Assembly (NCBI RefSeq): GCF_002263495.1
Contig: NZ_CP022753.1
Span: forward strand, 992,001 to 1,056,000
Direction of reading: 5' to 3'
DNA length: 64,000 nucleotides
Source: Nocardiopsis gilva YIM 90087
GTDB lineage: Bacteria > Actinomycetota > Actinomycetes > Streptosporangiales > Streptosporangiaceae
Shown here: piece by piece, positions 17,627 to 25,247 of the stretch
How positions within the stretch are numbered: position 1 is the first letter of the stretch
How the letters are laid out: every line of letters starts with the position of its first letter
Notes under the pieces: generated by a model
Database searches by the model: none
Told to the model about the DNA's origin: nothing
Seen by the model: only the letters and a program-made list of their open reading frames with translations
Program-made: the position numbers and the translations under genes

Positions 17627-17955
17627 GGAACGTCTCCTGGTGGTCGGTTTGGGTAACCGGGGCAATGTACATGTTTTGGGCGCGCCCAGTGGACGCCTGT
17701 AGTGCGGCGGAATGGGTTTTGCGAAGTGTCGTCCAGCTGCCACCTGGGCGGGGCTTCTGCGGAGTGAATGCCGTGTGGCCGCGTGTGGACAGTTCGGGGC
17801 GAAGGTGGGCTCGGCTGGGCGTGGCGCGCGTCCGTGGCTGGATCGACTCGGAACCTCGAGAATGGCTTCCAGAAATCACCTAAGCTGATTGAGTATGCGG
17901 CGGGTGTGCTGCGATCTCGCCGAGGTGTGAGGAAGTAGTAGGAGGCAGGAGGCCG

Positions 17956-18327
17956 ATGGCGAAGTTCGGGGAGCTTGAGGCAGCGATCATGAGATCGGTG
18001 TGGGCGGGCAGTGAACCGATGCGCGTGCGGGATGTCGTTGATGACCTGCAGCGTGAACGCGACATCGCCTTCAACACCGTGCAGACCGTCATGGACATCC
18101 TCTTCCGCAAGGGCTGGCTGAAGCGGGCCAAGGAAGGGCGGGCCTACCGGTACTGGGCGGCCGCGTCTCAGGAGGACTACGCCACCAAGCTTGTTGAGGA
18201 GGCTCTCGAGTCCGCTCCCGACCAGGCCGCCGTCCTCTCCCGACTGATCACCCAGTTGCCCGAAGACGAGCTCTCCGGACTCCGTGCCGCCCTGAATGAC
18301 GCCAAACGCCGCGAGGGTATGACGTGA
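17956..18327 (+). CDS. BlaI/MecI/CopY-family transcriptional repressor
   Basis: A 123-residue winged-helix repressor. The MAKFGELEAAIMRSVW opening, MRVRDVVDDLQRERDIAFNT and VQTVMDILFRKGWLKRAKEG, then the YRYWAA wing are the BlaI family pattern, followed by a dimerisation helix pair. Its GTG-started partner, an M56 protease-like membrane sensor, overlaps it by four bases. In the classical system the M56 protein cleaves the repressor after sensing a signal; in actinobacteria the signal is often unknown. A degenerate copy of the CCTAA-N5-TTAGG motif lies 63 bp upstream (17879-17893), so it may control itself and the metal-related genes downstream. Confidence 0.92.
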   Translation: MAKFGELEAAIMRSVWAGSEPMRVRDVVDDLQRERDIAFNTVQTVMDILFRKGWLKRAKEGRAYRYWAAASQEDYATKLVEEALESAPDQAAVLSRLITQLPEDELSGLRAALNDAKRREGMT

Positions 18328-19394
18328 TCATCGCGCTGCTGCTCCTGGGGTACGGCCTCCTCCTCGCGGTCTTCGGACCCCTGGCTGTGCGGCGGGCGCG
18401 CTGGGTCGAGCGGGCTCCGCGGCTCGGCATCGCCGCATGGCAGACGCTCAGCATCGCCTTCCTCGCTTCTCTCGTGCTCGGCGGGCTGGCACTCAGCGTG
18501 CCCGATCTGCGGCTCGACACCGGCCTCGCTCAGCTGCTCGACGCCTGCCTGGCCGCGCTCCGTGCGCAGTACGCCACGCCTGACGGCATCGCCATCGGCC
18601 TCAGTGGGCTCGGGCTGGCGCTTCTGCTGGGGCTGCGCTGCGCGTGGTCCATCGCCCGGACCCTCACGCGCGCCGTTGCCGACCGCCGCCGCCACGTTGA
18701 CGCCCTCCGCATCCTGGCCCGTCAGGATCGAGCCACCGGCGCCATGGTCCTCGAATACGCGCTGCCCGCCGCCTACTGCCTCCCCGGGAACCGCGGCCAA
18801 ATCGTCCTGACCAGCGGCGCCCTGGACGCGCTCTCACCCGAACAGCTCCAGGCAGTGCTCGCGCACGAACACGCCCACCTGCGCGGCAGGCACGACCTCG
18901 TGGCCGCGGCCGCCACCGGCATGGCCGACGCCTTTCCCGGCCTGCCGCTGCTCCGCGTGATCAGGGACGAGACGCTGCGCCTACTTGAGCTGGCCGCCGA
19001 CGACGCCGCAGCCCGCACTACCCACCGCCTCGTGGCAGCCGAGGCCCTGCTCAACGTCGCCGACCACCACCGCCCGGCCGGCGCCTTCGCCGTCGGAGGG
19101 CCGGGCACCGGCGACCGCGTCAAGCGCCTCATCGCCGGTGTGGCCCCCTTCGGCCGGAGTCGGGCGCTGCTGGTGGGCACCCTCGCGGCCATGCCGATCG
19201 CGGTGCCGCTGACGCTCTTCGCCGGACCCGCCGCTGCCCTGGTCGACTCCACCTGCTGTCCTACCGACATCCCGACCATGCGCCACCCCGTCGAGGTGTG
19301 TGCGTCCATGCCGAACATGCAGGACTGCCTCACGCTCCGCCCCGGCTACTCCGACGCTCCCTACGGCACTGGGCCGAGCTGGACGAATCCCTGA
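18324..19394 (+). CDS. M56-family membrane metallopeptidase (BlaR1-like sensor)
   Basis: A 356-residue polytopic membrane protein. Hydrophobic helices lie at about 2-25, 38-58 and 90-110. The zinc-protease motif HEHAHLRGRHD (HExxH) follows at about residue 180. Another membrane helix (LLVGTLAAMPIAVPLTLFAG) precedes a short cysteine-containing tail (STCCPTDIP). No penicillin-binding sensor domain is present, so it is the short M56 form. GTG start overlaps the BlaI stop, showing one operon. Its likely substrate is the BlaI repressor. The 3' end overlaps the convergent cyclodipeptide synthase gene by 34 bp. Confidence 0.9.
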   Translation: MIIALLLLGYGLLLAVFGPLAVRRARWVERAPRLGIAAWQTLSIAFLASLVLGGLALSVPDLRLDTGLAQLLDACLAALRAQYATPDGIAIGLSGLGLALLLGLRCAWSIARTLTRAVADRRRHVDALRILARQDRATGAMVLEYALPAAYCLPGNRGQIVLTSGALDALSPEQLQAVLAHEHAHLRGRHDLVAAAATGMADAFPGLPLLRVIRDETLRLLELAADDAAARTTHRLVAAEALLNVADHHRPAGAFAVGGPGTGDRVKRLIAGVAPFGRSRALLVGTLAAMPIAVPLTLFAGPAAALVDSTCCPTDIPTMRHPVEVCASMPNMQDCLTLRPGYSDAPYGTGPSWTNP

Positions 19395-20116
19395 CCGTCC
19401 TGTGGCCCCCAGGGAAGACGGCGTTGAAAAAGGCGTTCCACGAAATCCGGTGGCCGGTGGTAGCAGAACACCGATGACGCCGTTCCCACGATGTGGGGCG
19501 TGTGCGTGAAGAACGGAAGTTCGGCCAGCAGATAGCGGGCCGCGATGCCCATGCGCTCCGTGGTCAGCTCGGCCGACTCGACCCGATCCGCGAGTATCCA
19601 CCGACCGGCGTCCAGACAAGCTTCCTGGAATGCGGCATCGGCGTCGAAGAGTGCGTGTGCCTCGCCCAGAAGCCGCTCGTAGCGACGGTTGCCCGCGAGA
19701 GTGCCGGAGTCGAGGATCATCCCTTGCGGCTCGGCCGCGCCCACCGCGTCAAGCGCTCGGATCATCTTGTTGCGCAGGTAGTTCGCCTGTCGTCGCGCCT
19801 TGGCCGAGGCACGTCGCCGCGGGTAGCCCGACGCTTCGAGCGTCAACGCCGACGGCCCATCGGGCATGTAGAGGTGGACTGTGGAAAAGCGGTCCAGCGC
19901 CCACCGGGCCAGCACGGTGATCCGCTCGGTGGTGAAGTACCCGTTGAACGGGCTGATCCCCAGGCAGGCGTGCTCACCCTTGTCGAACGCCGATGCGCAG
20001 GAGGGGGAGAGCGGCCGAACTCTCGGCCCCTCCTCGGCGGTGTCCCGCGCGGGCGGTGCGGCATCGCCTGACCTGGGTGGAGCGATCACGCCGGGCGTTT
20101 CGGGCGTACCGGACAC
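19361..20116 (-). CDS. tRNA-dependent cyclodipeptide synthase (CDPS), NYH type
   Basis: Makes cyclic dipeptides from two aminoacyl-tRNAs. With GTG 20116 as start (GAGGA upstream) it has 251 residues. The catalytic Ser is S55 in HACLGISPFNGYF, with N58 three residues later; Y195 and E199 in RYLLAELPFF are the catalytic Tyr/Glu; Y219-H220 in FCYHRPP complete the NYH signature. Their spacing equals that of AlbC (S37, N40, Y178, E182, Y202, H203). The basic tRNA-binding patch is KARRQANYLRNKMIRAL. No AlbA/AlbB oxidase, P450 or methyltransferase is nearby, so the tailoring partner is missing or elsewhere. A CCTAA-N5-TTAGG site lies 85 bp upstream. An ATG at 20164 is an alternative start. Confidence 0.93.
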   Translation of the reverse strand: MSGTPETPGVIAPPRSGDAAPPARDTAEEGPRVRPLSPSCASAFDKGEHACLGISPFNGYFTTERITVLARWALDRFSTVHLYMPDGPSALTLEASGYPRRRASAKARRQANYLRNKMIRALDAVGAAEPQGMILDSGTLAGNRRYERLLGEAHALFDADAAFQEACLDAGRWILADRVESAELTTERMGIAARYLLAELPFFTHTPHIVGTASSVFCYHRPPDFVERLFQRRLPWGPQDGQGFVQLGPVP

Positions 20117-20200
20117 GGGGGTTCCTCGCTCTCGTGGTCGTGTCGTCCCTGTCTGGGTGCGCACGGGGGGAGGGGCGCTCCCATCCGGTGACCAGTCTTG

Positions 20201-20215
20201 CCTAACGTGCTTAGG
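20201..20215. promoter_or_regulatory. CCTAA-N5-TTAGG operator candidate A
   Basis: CCTAA-CGTGC-TTAGG, 85 bp upstream of the cyclodipeptide synthase start and between it and the end of the gene at 20279. Same half-sites and spacing as sites at 23386 and 25128. Confidence 0.65.
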
Positions 20216-20278
20216 TTTTGTGGGATCGGGGCGTGGGTGTGTCCCCCGATGTGCGACGGGGCGGCGGGCGGGTGCCTC

Positions 20279-21028
20279 TTATTCCCCGGGCTTGAAGTCG
20301 AAGTCGTCCGGGACCTCGACATCGGCGTCCTTCGGCCCGTAGATCAGGGCGATCTGGCCACGCGGCTTCAGCTCGATCCGTGCCGGATCGCCGTCGAAGG
20401 GCTCCCCGTCGACATAAGCGCGCAGCGTGTTGGTCTCGTCCGCCTCCAGTCCGCCGAGCGTGTCCTCGTCCAGCTTGACGTCCCACTCGGCGAAGAGCTG
20501 GCCGAGCGTGTAGCGCTTGTCGTCGGTGGGCGCCTCGATGTGGATGACACCGCGCTCATCGTGGGTGTGCAGCTCCGACATGGCGGTCCCTGCCGGGTGG
20601 ATGCCGATGTTGGCCGGCACGGTCACCGGCTCCCCGTCCACGATCACGTCGAGGTGCGTGTGGAAGTGCTCGGCCGTTCCCTCCATCGGAGCCACGCGCA
20701 GGCTGGCCTTCTCGGCCAACGCGACCGGGTCCTCCGGCAGAGGCCAGGGCGGAAGGTTGGTCCCCTCTCCGCTCACCAGCTCGGGGAGCGGGGTGGTCTT
20801 CTCGGAGTCCGGTAGCTGGGTGATCCCCCACCCGGCGATGCCGATCACGAGGATGCCCATGGCCGCGACGGATCCGAAGACCAAGACGCGCTTGCGTCGT
20901 TCCCTGCGTGCCTGCTCGGCCTGCATGAGGGCGATCTTCTCGGCTCGCTGACGCTTGCGCCGCTGCTTGGAAGCGCCAGTGGAGGTCGAGGATGAGGACG
21001 AGGAGTTCGTGTGGCCGCGCGACGACAT
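20279..21028 (-). CDS. Membrane-anchored His-rich protein of unknown function
   Basis: A 249-residue protein. The N-terminus is Ser/Lys/Arg-rich and cytoplasmic; one membrane helix follows (VLVFGSVAAMGILVIGIAGW); the rest faces outside. That domain carries AEHFHTHLDVIVDGEPVTV, IGIHPAGTAMSELHTHDERG and VIHIEAP, a set of histidines suggesting metal binding, and ends KPRGQIALIYGPKDADVEVP. The family is widespread in actinobacteria but unnamed. The ATG at 21028 follows AGGAGG. It is divergent from the cupredoxin lipoprotein gene and shares its operator region (21064-21102). The context suggests copper or iron handling at the membrane. Confidence 0.75.
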   Translation of the reverse strand: MSSRGHTNSSSSSSTSTGASKQRRKRQRAEKIALMQAEQARRERRKRVLVFGSVAAMGILVIGIAGWGITQLPDSEKTTPLPELVSGEGTNLPPWPLPEDPVALAEKASLRVAPMEGTAEHFHTHLDVIVDGEPVTVPANIGIHPAGTAMSELHTHDERGVIHIEAPTDDKRYTLGQLFAEWDVKLDEDTLGGLEADETNTLRAYVDGEPFDGDPARIELKPRGQIALIYGPKDADVEVPDDFDFKPGE

Positions 21029-21063
21029 GATCGGACAACCTCCTGACGAGGGGACGGGCGTGC

Positions 21064-21102
21064 CAACTATACCTAAACACCTAAGGTGTATGGGTATAGT
21101 TG
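21064..21102. promoter_or_regulatory. 39-bp nested palindrome between divergent genes, operator candidate B
   Basis: Outer arms CAACTATACC and GGTATAGTTG are exact reverse complements; the centre ACACCTAAGGTGT is a perfect odd palindrome. The 15-bp CCTAA-N5-TAAGG inside it keeps the spacing of the other three sites with one changed base pair. It lies 36 bp from the start of the leftward gene and 66 bp from that of the rightward gene, so it probably controls both. Confidence 0.7.
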
Positions 21103-21167
21103 CCCGCGCCGCGATAACTCGTACGCCGCCCCACCCGGGATCCGACCCCCGAGGAGGTCTTTCTCCG

Positions 21168-21998
21168 ATGCCTCTGCCTCTCATGCCGCCACGCGCCCGC
21201 CTGGGCCTCGCAGGAGCAGTGACCGTGCTCGTTCTCGCTGGGTGTGCCGCAGATTCGGACACCGACGCGCCTAACCCAACGGCCTCGGCTTCTTCTCCCG
21301 CGCCGTCCTCCGAGAACGACTCCTCGTCCGGCCATGGGCACAAGCACGAGATGCGGGAGGCCGAGGGAGCCCCGGCGCCTTCGGTGAGCATGCAGGTGAG
21401 CGAGGACCCTGTGTCGGGCTGGAACGTGCGGCTCAAGGTCAAGGAGTTCGCCTTCACCCCGGAGCGCGCCGGCGGAAAGCCCCGTGACGCGGAAGGCCAC
21501 GCCCACCTGTACGTGGACGACGAGAAGGTCGCCCGTGTCTATGGCTCCTGGTACCACCTCCCCGCCTCGGCCGTGCCCGAGGGCGAGCACACCCTGTCGG
21601 TGCGGCTCTCGGCCAACGACCACAGCACCTGGGGCATTGACGGAAAGCCGATCGCCGACAGCGCCACGATCACGGGAGAGGGCAGTGACGGCTCATCTGC
21701 GTCCTCCGACACCGACAACGACAGCGAAGGTGACGCCGACGTCACCGCCGAGATCAGCGTGAGCGACGGATCCGTCTCCCCCGAGCCCGGTCGGCTGGAG
21801 GTCGAGAAGGGGCAGCGGGTGCGCATCGAGGTCACCGCTGATACCGCTGACACTGTCCACCTGCACGGTTACGACATCGGGGAATCGGTCGGGCCCAAGA
21901 AGCCGGCCGTCCTCACCTTCACCGCTGATCAGGCCGGGGTCTTCGAGCTGGAAACCCACGACTCCGGACTCCTCCTCACCCAGGTCGCGGTTGAATGA
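21168..21998 (+). CDS. Lipoprotein with C-terminal cupredoxin-like domain
   Basis: A 276-residue exported lipoprotein: hydrophobic signal with lipobox VLVLAGC, then a Ser/Pro-rich and His-containing stretch (SSGHGHKHEMREAEG). A first beta domain (GHAHLYVDDEKVARVYGSWY) and an acidic linker follow. The C-terminal domain (DTVHLHGYDIGESVGPKKPA, ending ELETHDSGLLLTQVAV) resembles the EfeO-type cupredoxin fold. The conserved HLHGYD and ETH histidines could bind copper or iron. ATG at 21168 follows GAGGAGG. The next gene overlaps by ATGA. The pair is recurrent in actinobacteria and probably handles a metal at the cell surface; the exact ligand is unknown. Confidence 0.8.
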   Translation: MPLPLMPPRARLGLAGAVTVLVLAGCAADSDTDAPNPTASASSPAPSSENDSSSGHGHKHEMREAEGAPAPSVSMQVSEDPVSGWNVRLKVKEFAFTPERAGGKPRDAEGHAHLYVDDEKVARVYGSWYHLPASAVPEGEHTLSVRLSANDHSTWGIDGKPIADSATITGEGSDGSSASSDTDNDSEGDADVTAEISVSDGSVSPEPGRLEVEKGQRVRIEVTADTADTVHLHGYDIGESVGPKKPAVLTFTADQAGVFELETHDSGLLLTQVAVE

Positions 21999-23332
21999 AC
22001 CCGAATCTCGGCCTCGCTGTCGATCTCGCGCACGGTATCGGCGGACGCGACGACCTGCCACTACCGCTCTCACACGCCCTGACCGGCGCGGCCGTCGCCG
22101 TCGTCGTGTCGTTCGTCGCGGCGGGGCTGCTCTGGCGCACACCGCGGCGGCCCGGCGACACCGCGGGGCGCCCGCTGCCGCCACGCCTCCAATCGGCCCT
22201 TGACGGGCCGGTGATCCGCTGGGGGCTGCGCCTGCTCGGGCTCGCCGCAGCCGTCTTCGCCGCGGTAGCGGCGGTGCTCGGGCGGAACGACGCGCTCAAC
22301 CCGGTGCCGGGGTTCGTCTACGTGTTCCTCTGGGTCGGACTGGTCCCCGCCTCGCTGCTCTTCGGGCCGGTGTGGCGGCTGCTCAACCCGCTGCGCACCG
22401 TCCACCTGCTCCTGGCCCGCCTCACACGCACCCCTCCCGACCGCGGGCTATGGCGCTGCCCCGACTGGCTCGGGTACTGGCCGGCGGCGGCCGGGCTGCT
22501 CGCCTTCACCTGGTTGGAGCTGGTGTGGCCGCACAGCACGGATCTGGCGAGCCTGCGACTGTGGTTCGCGGCCTACGCGGCCGTGCAGCTCCTCGGTGCG
22601 CTGGCGTTCGGAAACCGGTGGTTCGACCGCGCCGACGCCTTCGAGGTGTACTCCACCCTCATCGGGCGGCTCGCCCCGCTGGGACGTCGCGGCGACGGGC
22701 GGCTGGTCCTGCGCGGGCCGTTCAGCGGGCTCGACGGGATGAAGCCGGTCGCGGGCATCACGGCAACAGTGTCGGTGATGCTCGGTTCCACCGCCTTCGA
22801 CAGCCTGGCCAGCGCGCCGTGGTGGATCGGCTACACCCAGACCGTCCCCCTGCCCGGGCTGCTCACCGGAACACTCGGCCTGGTCGGCATGGCGCTGCTG
22901 GCCGCGGCTCTGCTGTCGGGAGGCGCGCTCCTGGCCGGCGTGATCGGGGGGCGGAGCCGGGCCGGGCTGCCGTCGGCGTTCGCCCCCTCGGTCATCCCGG
23001 TGGCCACGGGCTACCTGATCGCCCACTACTTCTCACTGTTCCTGTTCGAGGGCCAGCGCACCCTCATCCTGGCCTCCGACCCGCTGGGCACCGGCGCGAA
23101 CCTCTTCGGTACCGCCGAGCGCGGGGTGGAGTTCAGCGTGGTTTCCCCGGAGACGATCGCGTTGGTCCAGGTCGGCGCGGTGGTGGCCGGCCACGTCGTG
23201 GGCGTGGTCGCGGCGCACGACCGGGCGATCCGGCTGTTCGCGGCGCGCCGGGCCGTGCTCACCCAGCTCCCGCTGCTGGTGCTCATGGTCGCCTACACCG
23301 TTGGCGGGCTCGCCCTGCTGTTCGCCACGTGA
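21995..23332 (+). CDS. Polytopic membrane protein coupled to the cupredoxin lipoprotein
   Basis: A 445-residue integral membrane protein with about ten hydrophobic helices, for example LTGAAVAVVVSFVAAGLLW, FVYVFLWVGLVPASLLFGPV and the C-terminal LPLLVLMVAYTVGGLALLFA. Conserved-looking intramembrane or loop motifs are FGPVWRLLNPLRTVH and LIAHYFSLFLFEGQR, which contain polar and His residues. ATGA overlap with the lipoprotein gene shows coupled synthesis. No transporter family is recognised with confidence; partner metal uptake or electron transfer is the likely role from context. Confidence 0.75.
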   Translation: MNPNLGLAVDLAHGIGGRDDLPLPLSHALTGAAVAVVVSFVAAGLLWRTPRRPGDTAGRPLPPRLQSALDGPVIRWGLRLLGLAAAVFAAVAAVLGRNDALNPVPGFVYVFLWVGLVPASLLFGPVWRLLNPLRTVHLLLARLTRTPPDRGLWRCPDWLGYWPAAAGLLAFTWLELVWPHSTDLASLRLWFAAYAAVQLLGALAFGNRWFDRADAFEVYSTLIGRLAPLGRRGDGRLVLRGPFSGLDGMKPVAGITATVSVMLGSTAFDSLASAPWWIGYTQTVPLPGLLTGTLGLVGMALLAAALLSGGALLAGVIGGRSRAGLPSAFAPSVIPVATGYLIAHYFSLFLFEGQRTLILASDPLGTGANLFGTAERGVEFSVVSPETIALVQVGAVVAGHVVGVVAAHDRAIRLFAARRAVLTQLPLLVLMVAYTVGGLALLFAT

Positions 23333-23385
23333 GCGCCTCGGTGGCGTGTTTCTCGGGGGTGCGGGCCACGGCACACAGGACAACG

Positions 23386-23400
23386 CCTAATCTGTTTAGG
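23386..23400. promoter_or_regulatory. CCTAA-N5-TTAGG operator candidate C
   Basis: CCTAA-TCTGT-TTAGG, 46 bp upstream of the TlpA-like gene start. The flanks add one or two further symmetric bases (GCCTAA...TTAGGT). Confidence 0.65.
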
Positions 23401-23446
23401 TGGCAGGGATTCGCGCAGTGACGTGGGACGACGGAGGGCGAAGGCC

Positions 23447-24064
23447 ATGGGGCGCAGCACGCGGCTGGTGATCACGGCGGCCGCAGCCATCGCCGCGCTC
23501 GGTGTCACCACCGCCGTGGGCGCCGTGCTGCTCTCCGAGGGTCGCGGCACCGAGCGCGTTCCGTCACCGGAAGCCACGAGCGCGCCTACCGGAGTCACCC
23601 GGTACGCCCTGGCGGAGCGTCCCGACGCGCCGCCACTGGCCGGGCCGCGGCTGGACGGCGGGCGGATGGATCTCGACGCACCAGACGGTCAGGGCCAAGT
23701 GAGCGTCATCAACGTCTGGGGATCGTGGTGCCCGCCGTGCCGCGAGGAGGCACCGGATCTCCAGCGCGTCTGGGAGGGCGTCGAGAGTGACGGAGTGCGG
23801 TTCATGGGCGTGAACACCCGCGACACCGAGGCGGGCGCGGAGGCGTTCGTCGAAGAGTTCGGCGTCACCTACCCGAGCATCGTCGACCCCGACGGCGATG
23901 CCCTGCTCGCCTGGCGTGAGATCATCCCGGTCCAGGCGATCCCGAGCACCGTCGTGGTCGACCGTGAGGGGCGGGTGGCCGCCCGTGTGATCGGCCCCGT
24001 TGACGCCGCCACCCTGCGCGGCCTCGTCAACGACATCGTGAACGAAGGGAAGCCAGCACAGTGA
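23447..24064 (+). CDS. TlpA/ResA-type membrane-tethered thioredoxin
   Basis: A 205-residue thiol-disulfide oxidoreductase. An N-terminal signal or anchor helix (LVITAAAAIAALGVTTAVGA) is followed by an exported thioredoxin-fold domain with the active site WGSWCPPCREEAPDLQ, then VRFMGVNTRDTEAGAEAFVE and the cis-Pro loop QAIPSTVVVDREG. These are the marks of the ResA/TlpA/CcmG group, which reduces cysteines of cytochromes or of copper sites. The SCO1 gene overlaps its stop by four bases, so it probably reduces the CxxxC of SCO1 or cytochrome oxidase CuA. ATG at 23447 after GGAGG; GTG 23423 is an alternative. Confidence 0.92.
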   Translation: MGRSTRLVITAAAAIAALGVTTAVGAVLLSEGRGTERVPSPEATSAPTGVTRYALAERPDAPPLAGPRLDGGRMDLDAPDGQGQVSVINVWGSWCPPCREEAPDLQRVWEGVESDGVRFMGVNTRDTEAGAEAFVEEFGVTYPSIVDPDGDALLAWREIIPVQAIPSTVVVDREGRVAARVIGPVDAATLRGLVNDIVNEGKPAQ

Positions 24065-24737
24065 ACCTCCCCCGTCGCGGCAGGACCCGACCCGCCGGTC
24101 GTCACGGTCACCCTCGTCGTCCCGGTCGCATCGGTGCGGCCTCCGCGCTCGCCGTCGCACTCGCCGCCGCAGGGTGTGCGGCCCCAGGCGGGGAGGCGAC
24201 GGGTGACAGTCCCTTGACCGTCATCGACGGCGAGTCCAACAACGGCTACCACGGCAACTACATGGAGCCGCCCTACCAGATGCCGGCGCTTACCTTCACC
24301 GACACCTCGGGCCGGGACTTCGACCTGGCAAGGACACCACGAAGCCCCTGACCCTGGTGTTCTTCGGCTACACCAACTGCCCCGACGTGTGTCCCACCGT
24401 CCTGGCCGACGCCGCGGCGGCGATCCGCCGCATGCCCGAGGAACGCAAGGACGACGTGGAGCTCGTCTTTGTCACTACCGACCCCGACCGCTTCGACCCG
24501 TCGTTCGTCGGCCTGACTGGCGACATGGACACGATTGAGCAGGCGGCCGACGACCTCATCGTGGAGATCGAGCCGAAGGAAGAGCAAGCCGACGGCGGCT
24601 ACACCACCGACCACGGATCCCATGTCATCGGCTTCGACGCCGACGATCAGGGCTGGCTCCTGTGGACGCCCGGCACACCCGTGGGCGATCTCCGCGAGGA
24701 CTACACCCGCTTCCTCACCGAGTTCCCCGCGGACTAG
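24061..24737 (+). pseudogene. SCO1/SenC copper chaperone lipoprotein, frameshifted
   Basis: SCO proteins deliver copper to the CuA site of cytochrome c oxidase. The first frame (24061-24351) gives a signal with lipobox LAAAGC and the start of the SCO fold (PPYQMPALTFTDTSGRDFDL), then leaves the family after GRDFDLA. The other frame (from about 24332, to 24737) restores DTTKPLTLVFFGYTNCPDVC, VFVTTDPDRFD and the histidine in TTDHGSHVIGFD. One base is missing near 24330 (after GACCTGGC), as if GCC-AAG had become GC-AAG. Copper ligands Cys/Cys/His are all present after the break. A real mutation or a sequencing error are both possible. Overlaps the TlpA-like gene by GTGA. Confidence 0.88.
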
Positions 24738-25044
24738 GCGCGGTCTGTCGGGGCCACTCCTCGCGGTTGCGCATCAGCACATCGAGACGGCGCTCGAACT
24801 CCCCGTGATCGACCTCTCCTCGGGCGTAACGCTCCTTGAGCATCTCAATCGGCCCGTCGACGACCGGCGGAGGCGACTGCCGGTGCCGAACAGTCGGCGT
24901 GGCGAGAGTGGTGAGGGCCGTGTTCCGCAGGACCAGGATGGCGACAGCGATGACGACCGCGACGGTCAGCAGCGGCGCCAGCGTGGTCGCGACAGCCTCG
25001 GCCCACCCGGTCTCCGCTCCCGTCATGCCGTGGCATCCCATCAT
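24715..25044 (-). CDS. SHOCT-domain small membrane protein
   Basis: A 109-residue protein. One membrane helix (LAPLLTVAVVIAVAILVL) is followed by a linker and a C-terminal SHOCT domain (IEMLKERYARGEVDHGEFERRLDVL), a short helical motif thought to mediate protein contacts. The N-terminus MMGCHGM has Cys, His and Met that might bind a metal. It converges with the SCO1 gene, overlapping it by 23 bp. A CCTAA-N5-TTAGG site lies 84 bp upstream, linking it to the metal-related regulon. Confidence 0.85.
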   Translation of the reverse strand: MMGCHGMTGAETGWAEAVATTLAPLLTVAVVIAVAILVLRNTALTTLATPTVRHRQSPPPVVDGPIEMLKERYARGEVDHGEFERRLDVLMRNREEWPRQTAPSPRGTR

Positions 25045-25127
25045 GCTGGCCCCTTTTCTTCGCGAGGTGCGTGCCGTCCCGCCGAACCGGGATCCGACCG
25101 CTCATGAGCGACCGGCCACCTCTTCTA

Positions 25128-25142
25128 CCTAAGAACCTTAGG
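25128..25142. promoter_or_regulatory. CCTAA-N5-TTAGG operator candidate D
   Basis: CCTAA-GAACC-TTAGG, extended to ACCTAA...TTAGGT, 84 bp upstream of the SHOCT gene and between it and the converging end of the next gene (25248). Confidence 0.65.
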
Positions 25143-25247
25143 TTATTGGCTGCTGTCAGCGCAGCTCAAGATCCCCCACCTTTCATCGCTGTGCTGCCGT
25201 ACCGCCCTTCACAGAGACCGGCAGGCCGCGCGTCCGAGAGCTCGTGG

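Noticed and set aside
20201..25142. Classical IdeR/DtxR iron boxes
   Set aside because: Half-sites TTAGG and CCTAA match, but their order is reversed and spacing differs from TTAGG-N9-CCTAA. Reported instead as an unassigned palindrome.
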